In this document: positions 55,091 to 64,000 of the stretch, in pieces
Layout: each line of letters begins with the position of its first letter
How positions within the stretch are numbered: position 1 is the stretch's first letter
Assembly: GCA_034336665.1 (NCBI GenBank)
Contig: JAPFBE010000032.1
Span: forward strand, 2,232,001-2,296,000
Direction of reading: 5' to 3'
DNA: 64,000 nt
Origin: Luscinia megarhynchos
Taxonomy: Eukaryota; Chordata; Aves; Passeriformes; Turdidae
Program-made: the position numbers and the translations under genes
The notes under the pieces: model-generated
What the model was told of the DNA's origin: nothing
What the model saw: only the letters and a program-made list of their open reading frames with translations
The model's database searches: none

Positions 55091-56045
55091 CACAAAAGCT
55101 TGTGTCGAGGGCTGATTCTCAATAGATCGCAGCGAGGGAGCTGCTCTGCTGCGTACGAAACCCTGACCCAGAATCAGGTCGTCTACGAATGATTTAGCGC
55201 CGAGTGCCCCACGACCATGCGGTACGCGACGGGGAGAAGGCAGCATCGCATCTGTCTGCCCTTCCGGTCTCGACCATGAGTGGCGCTCCGCACTGGGCCC
55301 GCCCGCTGATGGGCTGGCAGCTATGGCGAGCCCACTGAGGTGCCGGCGGTGCTGCAGTATCACTACGTCTGGGCGGGATTCTGAGTTAGAGGCGTTCAGT
55401 CATTAGTCCCGGAGATGGAGCTCCTCAGCCAAGCGCACGCACCAGGGGTGTGAACCTGCAGTTCCTCTCATACATGAGCAGGATTACTATTGCACCAACA
55501 CATCATCAGTAGGGTAAAACTAACCTGTCTCACGATGGTCTAAACCCAGCTCACGTTCCCTTTTGCTTGAACAATCCAATGCTTGGTGATATCTGCTTCA
55601 CAATGATAGGAAGAGCCAACATCAAAGGATCAAAAAGCGAAGTAGCTATGAACACTTCGTTGACACTAGTCAGTTATCCCTGTGATAACTTTTCTGACAC
55701 CTCCTGCTTAAAACCCAAAATGTCAGAAGGATTGTGAGGCCCTGCTTTCACGGTCTGTATTTGTGCTGAAAATCAAGATCAAGCAAGTTTTGCCCTTCTT
55801 CTCCACAGAAGGTTTCTGTCCTCCCTGAGCTCACCTTAGGACACCTGCGTTACACTTTGACAGGTGTATCGCCCCAGTCAAACTCCCCACCTGCCGCAGT
55901 CCCCAGAGTGGGTCACTGCTGGCATGCACAGGCCGCTTGGCGCCAGAAGCGAGAGCCCCCCTCCGGGCTCACCTCCCCGTCACCTCACCGGATAAGTGAA
56001 AAAACAATCAGAGCAGTGGTATTTCACCGATGGCCAGGACACAAA
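55091..56045 (-). pseudogene. 28S ribosomal RNA pseudogene, 3' part
   Basis: The minus strand reads as the 3' end of eukaryotic 28S rRNA. On + the landmarks are TGTCGAGGGCTG, AATAGATCGCAGCGAGGGAG (55121 on), AGGTCGTCTACGAATG, CATCATCAGTAGGGTAAAAC, CAGTTATCCCTGTGATAACT and CGCCCCAGTCAAACTCCCCA. The mature 3' end would be near 55091. Many conserved CG dinucleotides appear as TG or CA and there are indels, so it is a decayed, probably methylated copy and not a working rRNA gene. It breaks off near 56045. Confidence 0.9.
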
Positions 56046-57256
56046 CGGGGGGGCACTCTGCACTGCTGAGTGGGTTAAGTAAGGGCAGCCCATCCACTGG
56101 GGTTGAAATCAGTAATTTCGTCCAATAGGAAAGATAGGATTAGACGGCGACATGTTCATGCTACGTGGCCATGCGGCGTGCAGAAGTGAGAAACCCATTG
56201 ACAGTCCTGCCTCTCTCAGACTCGGCTGCAAGCAAGCACGACCAATGATGTGGCCCTGTAATGACATGAATGCACATGCCCCCTTCAAGACAGCCCACGC
56301 TGCAACTGAGTGGACAGGTGGGGTCAGGTACAGGGTGACACACTCCACTGCTCGAACGCCACTGGGTTGTGACCAGTGCAGAGCATCTAAGTGGCAGTAC
56401 GCTGCAACTGGTCCCCGCGCGCCCACAGGGTTGGAACAAATGACATACAAGCCACTGGTGCAATCACAGGTTCACATCCCTGTCGCACAGTTGCCTGAGT
56501 TGATGTATGTTTCCCTCAAAACACAGAGGTCAACTCAGCCCAGCTCTGGTTGGCAACGGCACACTCCGTGCAATGGGGGGAAGGGTCCCTAGAGCCATGG
56601 CAACACTACCTCCCAAGCCCTGCCATGCTTTACCCACCATTGCCACCCAGTGGGCCAGGGTTCCGGCGACTCATGCCACATGACCCCTGGCTAGAGAATC
56701 ATGCATTGCGAACAAACTTTTGTCACCAGGATACTACCAAGTGGTGGGTGAGGTAACGCAGTAGGGTGTCAATTCCGGCTGACAGCATGTCCTGTTTCAC
56801 CTACTGACAGCCAGTTTGTCCAGTTGATTAGTCTGTGGACGGCCTTTGGGAAGAGTGCACAACCATCAAGTTTGTTTCACCATTTCATGAGACTGCTAAT
56901 GAGATGGTGAATCCCAAAAGCAGGGAGGGGTAGCAAGCTACACCCTCACTCACACTGGGGCAGAAGTCAACTTAGTTACCCTTTACGAGCATCCAGCAGG
57001 ACCACTCGGAGGTGTAACTTCTGCAGCTGAGCCCAGTTAGTAACTTGCGACTCAAAAGCTACTTAACAAACATATAAAGATTATATGTTCCCTTTTCAGG
57101 TTAAGTAAATGTGGCCCGTCCACCTAGTACCCATATCTGGGTGATGATAATCGACACGCTATGAAGAATGAACTCCTCTCACCCATAAACCGATTCCACT
57201 GCCCAGCTCTACCAACAGCCGGGAAGGGGCCTACAAGTTTATTTGTCAGGTACAAC
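56046..57256 (-). other. Unassigned 1.2 kb between 28S and R2-like ORF; possible R2 3' UTR
   Basis: No 28S landmarks and no credible ORF. It lies exactly where the 3' untranslated region of the R2-like element would be. The conserved 28S sequence expected just 3' of an R2 insertion (around the AAATGCCTCG core) was not found here or at the boundary, so the join to 28S is rearranged. Confidence 0.35.
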
Positions 57257-57860
57257 TTAACGTGCTTTACTAGCAAACATATGTAGAATATCAACAGAAG
57301 AAAGGAGCGCTCTTGATGCTAGGACCCGGGCAGTCTTCCCTAGCATTGTCTTAGAGAGACCAAGGGCCAATAACAACTCAGAGTTTTTCGCGTACCAGTT
57401 CCCCTGCGGCCCAATGGGAAAGCCTACAAATTCAATATCTGTTGCGTTTGTAAGGTCTAATTTGTGGCAGAAGGTACTGATATTTCTTGGCCTTCTCCAC
57501 AGCAGCTTCCTTCAAAGAGGAATTACTATACTCATATCTCACTGTCACATCCAGCACAAATGCCTTGTTTCCCTTTACAAAGATCAAATCCGGGTTTAGC
57601 AGTTCATTATCCTCGTCCTGTATGTGTGGCTCCTGGAACAAAGTCCAGTCCTCCTTTTTAGATTCACCACTAAGAGTCTCACAGATGGAATTACATCTCT
57701 TGATCCTGCGATCTTGAGTGATTGAATAATTCCCAATTATGTGAGCTGCCGTTTCATAATCGACACAACAATGTCTGTAGGATTTTACACAGTCATCCTT
57801 CCTACCCCTGGCCAGGAATTGTGGGGTAGACGGGAAATGGGACACTGGTGAAGGGTGCAC
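57257..57860 (-). pseudogene. R2-like non-LTR retrotransposon, C-terminal endonuclease end
   Basis: The minus-strand frame (57432-57860, then shifted by one base to the end at TAA 57257-57259) matches the C-terminal restriction-like endonuclease of R2 elements. It shows the zinc-knuckle-like CC..ETAAHIIGN with Tyr where the last Cys is expected, the PD-(D/E)XK-type core (NPDLIFVKGNKAFVLDVTV), and the terminal blocks GNWYAKN, LGLSK and LSSVDILH. R2 cuts and inserts in 28S genes; here it is in the same orientation as, and upstream of, a 28S fragment. The RT and N-terminal DNA-binding fingers are missing; the fragment is cut at 57861 by ERV-E sequence. Confidence 0.75.
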
Positions 57861-58105
57861 TGAATCCGCGCAATGCGCCGCCGCTAACTGGGGAAAATCA
57901 GCAGGTGGGACGTGAGATAGAAGCTACCCCGCTCCCGAGACTTGGGGTGGGTGCGCGGGCGGTTGAGGCAGCGGCGCAACGCTCCCGGGTGGGAGCGGAG
58001 GCTTTTGGAGCCGCGCAATATCGTGGGGGAGCAGGGACGCCATCTCCGGCTGCGGTGGCGCGTCGCTTTGCTCGACCAGGGTACGTGGGTTGGGGGAGTC
58101 GTGTT

Positions 58106-58678
58106 TCAGCAGTTTTGCCGCGGTGGGGCTACTGGGGCTGTGTGGGATTCGACAAGGGGGGGATTGAGATGGAAAGTTCGCGGGGAGTCTGAGCTAGGCG
58201 ACTTGAAGGAAAAACTGCGCGGGGGTTGCGGCGCACGGGTTACTCGCGAAATTGTGGGGGAGGTTTTTGGTGGGGATGACGCGCTTCCACAAGGATGTGG
58301 AGAGGGAGCTAATGGTAAATTATCAGGCGGGGGGGACGGATCTATTGGCTGCTGCGGGAGGGAGGGAGAGTGTACGCATCTACAAGCTCTTATTATTTGT
58401 TGAAAAATAGGAACGAATTTCACAGCTTTAAGATAGTTTTGAGTTTGTAAAGAATAAATATATGTTCCCACTGTATCCCAAAAGTCAGCTGAAGCAACGG
58501 AATCAGCAGTAGCATCAGGGAAATGAAGAAATATAAATTTAACAAAAGATTTTAAGGTAGTTTTAGAAAAGGAATTTTTTGAAGACTCAGAATTATTAGT
58601 AGATAATAGAAGAAGGAGGTGGGAATATAAACCATTCTCCATAGGTGGCAGGGGGGTTTTGGTGAGCCACCCACCCAT
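58106..58678 (-). pseudogene. gag: ERV-E gag, matrix and proline-rich part
   Basis: ATG at 58676-58678 starts MGGWLTK, a myristoylation-type Gag start. About 100 residues of matrix-like helical sequence (with FWDTVGTYIY) follow, then a Pro/Ser-rich region (PSLPQQPIDPSPPPDN) as between matrix and capsid. The frame ends at 58106, although similar proline-rich coding character continues in another frame to about 57870. Capsid is absent. On the + strand, Gly/Arg-rich frames over 57848-58403 are antisense shadows. Confidence 0.65.
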
Positions 58679-58976
58679 GGAACTTTGTTTCCTGTTAGCA
58701 GAAAAATATACAAAAAAAAGAAAAAACCTAAAAACTGCTTTTTGACTGTATAAAGAGAACGCGCGTTTTAAAGGCTAAATGCTCACCTAGATGTTAGCCG
58801 AATGGTCAACTGCCAACAGGATGCTAATGTCGTCCAGTCCCGGTCCAGGTTTCCGGGGTGTTGGACGCAGCCGGACTTGGTGCTAGTCTTTATAGAACAA
58901 AGACTATACACTACCAGGCGTTTTCAGCGCTGCGAAGACAGCCGAAGTGCTGTTTGTTGGGTCCTTGCGGTTATAG

Positions 58977-58994
58977 AACTCGTTCGGAGCGCCA
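58977..58994 (-). promoter_or_regulatory. ERV-E primer-binding site, tRNA unassigned
   Basis: TGGCGCTCCGAACGAGTT on the minus strand, 2 nt inside the LTR. It starts like tRNA-Lys3-type sites but diverges; I could not assign the tRNA. Confidence 0.65.
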
Positions 58995-58996
58995 AA

Positions 58997-59447
58997 TGTA
59001 GCTGTTTTTTTCTGGGGTGGTGCTTTCCAATCCCAAAGCCTAACAACTTCAGGTCTAGATTTCTCTAGACTTGTGGCTGTCGGGCTAACAGCTACCCACT
59101 AGCGGAGTACAGAAAGGTTGAGACAACGTGGCACTGGTTCTGAAGATAGCTTTACTTCTTCAAAGGGGGGTACAACGATGTCTGAATATATCAGATAACA
59201 AAGGACTTTTATAGGTTTACAGAGGATTGAAATTTCTACCAATAAAGCTACAGCTTTTAAGCTAACCAATTATCTTAAAATTCTTAAGTAAAAAAGGACC
59301 AATAACTTGTTGGCTTTAAGAGCCAATAGAAATTTAAAAAGATAACAGGGTTTTTGATAAGGGGGATGGGGAGTTGGTTGCTAAGCATTCAGTAATTATG
59401 GGATGGAATTCCAGGGATAGATTTTTGGGGGAGTAACATTCTCTACA
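58997..59447 (-). repeat. ERV-E 5' LTR (451 bp)
   Basis: On the minus strand TGTAGAGAATG to CAGCTACA. A TATA box (CTATAAAAG, about 59206-59215) is preceded by several ATTGGT/CCAAT-type boxes in U3. Confidence 0.8.
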
Positions 59448-59457
59448 GGGGATGGGG

Positions 59458-62400
59458 GCAGGCTGCCCCAAGAGGGACCCTGGGCACTGGGACTCGCCAA
59501 TGAAACTGAGGGCCGCCTCTCGCATGGGGCCTGAGGGCTCAGCAGGTAGGGCTGGCTGTCCCACAAGAACTGCTCAGCCCTGCTGCTGTCCTTGGCCAGC
59601 TGGAGAGAGCACAGGGGTGTGGGCATTTCTAAGAGTCCTCAGCTGGCCAGAGCAGCCCCTCCTGCCAGCACCCCTGTGCCCCAGATCTCTTTCTCATGCT
59701 GGGGCTATGCAGGGGACATGGGCCTGGAGGAGGCTGCTGTTCTTGAGACAGGGGCAAGGGTGCAGCTCCAGGCTTTGGGCCCTGGGCTGCAGCAGCCCAG
59801 GACAGGCCCAGCTGCAGAGCTCACAGCCCCAGCACGGTGTGGTGGGCAGTCCTCGCCCAGCCTGAGGCTCGTCCTCACCAAGCACTAGCCCATCTTCCAT
59901 GTCTGCTCTGTCTTTGCCAGGTGCTTCAGCTCTTGCCACTTGAGGAGCTCTGCTATAGCCAGGATGGCTTCCTTGGAGGCCTGCAGGACAGAAGCTGGGA
60001 GGTGACACCACGGCCTGTGGAAGGAGACTTGGCCTTTGTTGCAGGGGTGACGGTGCCCTTAGGAAGTTGGGACATGCCCTTGTAAAATCATCCCAGGGGT
60101 CTCTTGGGGACCACCAGGGGGAGCAGCGATTGAGGTGCAAAGCCCTGCAGGGACACCTGTGGGGACAGCTGAGAAGCCTTTGAGGACACACATGTCCAGG
60201 CCTTGGTTGTGCTGGGCTGCTGCTGAGCCCTGCTGGAGGAGGCAGGGCAGGGGTTGGAAATGGTCATGCCAGCCTGTCTGGCCCTGTGGGCCCTGGTTCC
60301 CAGGGGCTGCCCGGGGGAACGCTGCCCTCTGCCAGCAGCCCTCACCCCAATGCCTGGATCCCCTGGGGGTGTCAGCCTCCCCTCTCTGGGTCACTGCTCA
60401 GCCTGGACATCAGTACCTTGGCCACGCTGGGGGCCTGGTCACTCATGTGAAGGACAAGCCGGATCAGGGCCTTCCATTTCTCTTCATGGCCTTCTTGTGC
60501 CTCCCCACGGTTTTTCCCAGCAGGTCTCTGAAGAGGCAGATGGAGCGCTCCCGTACACACTCTTCCTTCTGGTAGGAAGGAGGAAAGCTGAGCTTCACAT
60601 ACAGCAGCTCCCTGCCCACAGCCAGCAGGGGCTGAGCTGAGGTGGTTGAGGTGAGGGGCGATGCTGCAGGGTCCCAGCCCAGAGCAGGCAGAAGCAGCTC
60701 TGGGCTGCAAGGCCCAGAATCCATCCCAAGAGAGCCCAGGGGAGCAGGACCTGCTCCCAGTGCTGCTCCCAGGGCTGGGCTGAAGGGCAGCTGTCATTGC
60801 CCAGGGTTCCTCTGCAGGGTTCAGGCTCCCACATCAGCCTTACCGCATCAAAGAGGTGCAAGAGACTATGCACCACCTTCACAGCCATGGGACTGGCCTC
60901 TTTTCTCCAGCTGCTCCAGCACATTGTGGAAAATTTCCAGGGACACCATTGAGTTCTCCCAAGACCGATGTCACAGGAATCACAGCAAATCTTGCAGGAG
61001 ACTCTTCATTTTTCTTGCCTGTATGGAAGACAATTTCCATTCTGTGAGAATTTCATTGCCTGGTCAATTTCCAGGCAGCCACCAGGCCACACCATGGCAG
61101 GCAGGGCATTTGGAGCAGACACCCCAGCACCTGACTCACAGCCCAGGCCAAACCAGCACCTTCCCTGAGACCTCAGACTCCAGGTGCCACATGTCTGCCC
61201 CTGACAGCAGCCTGCTCACGGTCTCGGCTCTCTCCGACAGTGTCACCAGGGCCCTGAGCACCAGAGGGACCATTTCCCTTTGTAATATATATTAAAATGT
61301 AATTCGTGTAAAGTTGAAAATTAATGTAGAATAAGCAATGTCTGTATGAGTAAAGTAATCAAAAACTTAAAAACCAAAATCTGCAAAAGGAAGAGCAAGG
61401 ATTGCTTAATCGCAACACTGTAACTTCCAACAAAAGCTAAAGAGCTGGGTTAGCAAGACAATAGACCCAGCCGCAGCGGAGATGGCCCTGTCTAGAGAGG
61501 CACCCAAGCTACGAGGACCCGATAAGCACCCTTGATTAAAGATAATCAACGCCATGGAAAAAAATACATCTGAATGCCCGGTTTCCCTTGAACGGAGATC
61601 AACAGGACACATCTCCATGTCGCCTTCCCGAAAGCCAGGACATATCCTCATCAGAATTCATCATCTCCCAGGATATGGTTTTGTCCAGCCCAACGCAGTG
61701 AAAGAAAACTACATGAATGTGCTGAACAACAAGAGAAGACAAAGACCTCCGCTTCGGGCAAGGAAAAACTGTATAAAAACTGGACTAACCAAAGCGGGTT
61801 TGTGAACATTTGGGGATTCGGAGCGATAGAGTTCGAGTCATTGTGTGTTCACCCGATGCCGACCCCGGGCTCGGCATCGTCCTTTTTGATTGTGGCTATC
61901 GAGGACCGTGTTTCGGTCGCAAAATAAATATCACTTATTTTTATCATATTTAATTTGGATTGATCTTGTTTTTATCTATAACACCTTCCTGAACACCTCA
62001 GAAAACTCGAGGCTTTGTACAATTGACCCAATTCCTCCTCTTGCACATGATCAGAGACCAGCATCTGGAAGGAAGCAGCAGAGAGCCCAGGTAGAGCTGG
62101 CAGAGCTCCACTGGCACAGATCTGGATTCCCACCAGCATCTGAGGGCAAGCACACATGGGCTGTTCCTGCTGACTCACAGTCAAGAAAGCAAGGCAGGTG
62201 TACCGCTGAAGAGTTAAGATGTTGTTATGCCAGTCCTGCAGTTGGATATGCAGCTCCTTCAAAACCTTCTCCAGAGTCTGGCACACAGAGAACATCACCT
62301 TCCACAGACAGACTTTGTCACTGCAAGGCAGAGCGCTGTCAACAGGGCTGCCCCGGCCACTGCAGCACAGCCTGGGCCAGCCCTGCAGGGCTTGGGGTGC

Positions 62401-62720
62401 CCAGGGACCCTGCCCGGGCAGGTGGGCACAGCTGACAGGGTGTTCCCCACGGGGCTGGGAGCAGCGAGCTGTCTCTGGACTGCCTGGCCAGCTCTGGCTG
62501 CTGTAGGCCTGGGCTGGCAAGCTTAGTAGGATGGAGGGCCCCGCTCCCTTTGAGGATCCTGCAGTGTTCCTTGGCTCAGGCACAGTCTCGGGTGCCTCTC
62601 CCCTCAATTACCTGCCCAGGCCACATTCACCATCAGGGCAAGCAGTGAGTGAAAGTTGTGAGCAGTTGTTGTGTTTTTCTCATCACAGTACTCAAAGATG
62701 TGTCTCACAATCTTTGGCAC
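59458..62720 (-). pseudogene. MROH-like (maestro HEAT-repeat) pseudogene, seven exons
   Basis: On the minus strand, segments with splice-type borders encode HEAT-repeat-like helices in the style of avian maestro heat-like repeat proteins. Exons in transcript order: 62612-62720 (VPKIVRHIFEYC; CAG acceptor, GTAATT donor), 62179-62320 (donor GTGAGT), 62064-61984 plus 61280-61160 (split by an LTR), about 60990-60844 (donor GTAAGG), 60611-60417 (ERSICLFRDLLGKTVG), 59980-59879 (ASKEAILAIAELLKWQELK; donor GTGAGG) and 59599-59458 (SRAEQFLWDSQPYLL). Frameshifts in three exons, a TAG in the 59879 exon and two ERV insertions show it is dead. The family name is from memory of the motif style. Confidence 0.7.
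61281..61983 (+). repeat. Solo LTR (703 bp) inside an MROH-like exon
   Basis: TGTAATATAT to CTATAACA, flanked by CCTT on both sides (61277-61280 and 61984-61987), a 4-bp target duplication as made by gammaretrovirus-like integrases. TATA box GTATAAAAAC at 61771-61780 and AATAAA at about 61923. The exon reading frame continues across the insertion once it is removed. Orientation is opposite to the gene. Confidence 0.75.
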
Positions 62721-63315
62721 CTGGGGGCAACACAGGTGAGGCTGGTGCTGCCAACTGCAGCGCAGCCGTGTCTTGGGCTGCCCTGCCCATCCCTGTGTCA
62801 CGACTTAAAGGACACAGTTAACTCATCTCAAAGCACTGCCAAAGAAGGAAGTTCACATAAGATAAGCCACTACACCAGGTTGCAAAAGGGAAGGCGTTAA
62901 TTCCAGGCCTGGACAGAGGTTTGGAATTAGCACACCAGACAAAATGCCGCTGTGCAGACTGAGGGAAAAGCACAGACAGGAACCACAGCAAGACCCCACT
63001 CCTAGTGAGGCAGATCTGAGTTACCTGTCTGGACAAAAATTCCTACCCTGGCAAACTGTGGGAGAAGGAAGGAACTGCTTACAGAAGGCCCATCAAGGTT
63101 GTGCCAACAGCACAGATGCCTTGTAGATACCCAGACCTGGACAGATAAAAGTGGCACATTGAGAAAACTTGAGGGGATCCCTGCCACTGAGAAAATCAGA
63201 AGGGCCAGTGTGACTCCACAGGGACCTTTGTGCTGGTGACTGTGTTTGTAATCTGTGTTTGTGTGTCTCTTCTCTTTCCTCCTCTTTCTCTCTACATCCC
63301 ATTCATTCTTATATT
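62721..63315. other. Unassigned
   Basis: Upstream of the last recognised exon. A GATAAAAG box near 63142 and a pyrimidine-rich tract at 63260-63300 suggest part of an LTR-like element, without a defined end. Confidence 0.3.
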
Positions 63316-63790
63316 TAATCCATAGTATTTGTTAAAAACAGGGCCAGGAGACAAATCTCCTTTTCAAAGGCCTTTATTAAGACAGCTATGGGTGAGGGAA
63401 CTCGAGGGGCTGCACATGCTGCTGCTGCTCCCACTGGATACCACTGAGGAGGAGGCGCCAGTTGAATCCGCTGCTCACGCTGCAGAGTCAGGGGTTCCGT
63501 CCTCATGGGGGTTCCCAGGAACTCACTTTGGCTCGTGTTGTCTAGGGGGTCATCCTTTCGTGGTGCTTTCCAGGTGATGGTGAGGTGATCGTGGGAAGAT
63601 GGAAGCTATCCACACATAGATTGATGTTCTGCACAGCTAATGGTGTCTCTTGTAGATTTAGATCTTGTGCTTGCTCGTTGCTTTTAGGAACTTTTGCTGT
63701 TAATCAAACTTCCGCCTTAGAGCTAAACATCACGGGAGTCTCTCAATGTATTTATTATTGGGCGGCATCAAGGGTTTGATGAGCAGGTGG
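63316..63790 (-). repeat. Possible LTR region on the minus strand
   Basis: On the minus strand CTTAATAAAGGCC (about 63368-63381) is a strong polyadenylation signal of the type seen in LTR R regions, with AATAATAAATAC near 63755. No second copy or target duplication is available. 63791-64000 is unassigned. Confidence 0.3.
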
Positions 63791-64000
63791 GAAGCAGCGG
63801 AGGCCTTACTCGACTGAAGGTAAGGGGGAAACTGAGGATACAGGAATTGTGGGAGAGGGTACAATTCGGAGCACAAGAGACTGAAACTGGGGAGTACAGA
63901 TTCAACAAGAATAGCCTAAAACAAACAACACAACACTCCAACAACACAACACATAATACCCAACCAAACAAATGCTACAGCCCGAGGCTTTTCTAGGTTT

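Larger units (their letters stand above)
57861..59447 (-). mobile_element. ERV-E, 5' end (LTR, primer site, leader, gag start)
   Basis: On the minus strand a 451-bp LTR, a primer site, about 300 bp of leader and the start of gag are followed by a proline-rich region that is cut off at about 57861. Its outer LTR edge at 59447 adjoins MROH-like exon sequence. Confidence 0.75.

Noticed and set aside
54520..55363. Several 170-250-codon Arg/Gly/Pro-rich frames
   Set aside because: Compositional shadows of CpG-rich DNA next to, and partly within, 28S rDNA sequence.
55091..56045. Functional 28S rRNA gene
   Set aside because: Only the 3' part is present, with indels and loss of conserved CG dinucleotides; breaks off before the rest of the molecule.
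57848..58403. Plus-strand Gly/Arg-rich frames
   Set aside because: Antisense to the proline-rich gag region of ERV-E; no motif.

Overview
The window reads as vertebrate, most likely songbird (passerine), genomic DNA, possibly W-linked or from another repeat-dense heterochromatic region. The basis is CR1 LINE fragments, ERV-L-like and alpharetrovirus-like endogenous retroviruses (ERVs), exons resembling the bird-amplified maestro-HEAT-repeat (MROH) genes, and a fragment resembling an R2 retrotransposon next to decayed 28S rDNA. No intact cellular gene was found. All family names rest on pattern recognition from sequence alone.

Layout. 1-5243: 3' part of ERV-A (pol, env, probable 3' LTR), apparently inserted in the gag of ERV-B. 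5244-9621: ERV-B, a class III (ERV-L-like) element with a 701-bp 3' LTR. 9622-12165: a T/G-rich satellite interrupted by a solo LTR. 12166-19282: dispersed repeats, minisatellites and two more LTR insertions. 19283-25677: ERV-C on the minus strand, the most complete class III element here. It has both LTRs, a tRNA-Ile-type primer site, gag, pro and pol, plus an extra membrane-protein reading frame upstream of gag. 25678-39412: a mosaic of a 36-37-bp minisatellite, solo LTRs, a gammaretrovirus-like 5' fragment, CR1 pieces and a ~187-bp satellite. 39413-46875: provirus D, bounded by two ~648-bp LTRs and a 6-bp target duplication, but internally wrecked. 46876-53990: a C-rich minisatellite, LTR pieces, dispersed repeats and CR1. 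53990-57860: GC-rich rDNA-like flank, decayed 28S rRNA 3' part, and the C-terminal end of an R2-like retrotransposon, all on the minus strand. 57861-59447: 5' end of ERV-E. 59458-62720: exons of an MROH-like pseudogene, one of them split by an LTR. 62721-64000: unassigned, with an LTR-like polyadenylation region.

The window is mainly a record of serial insertion. Minisatellite and satellite DNA received LTR elements, LTRs were inserted in LTRs and in exons, and most proviruses collapsed to solo LTRs. The most unusual items are the pre-gag membrane reading frame in phase with gag (ERV-C), a conserved UAG at the gag-pro junction of ERV-B and ERV-C, three LTR elements at the same spot of the minisatellite unit, and the R2/28S fossil.
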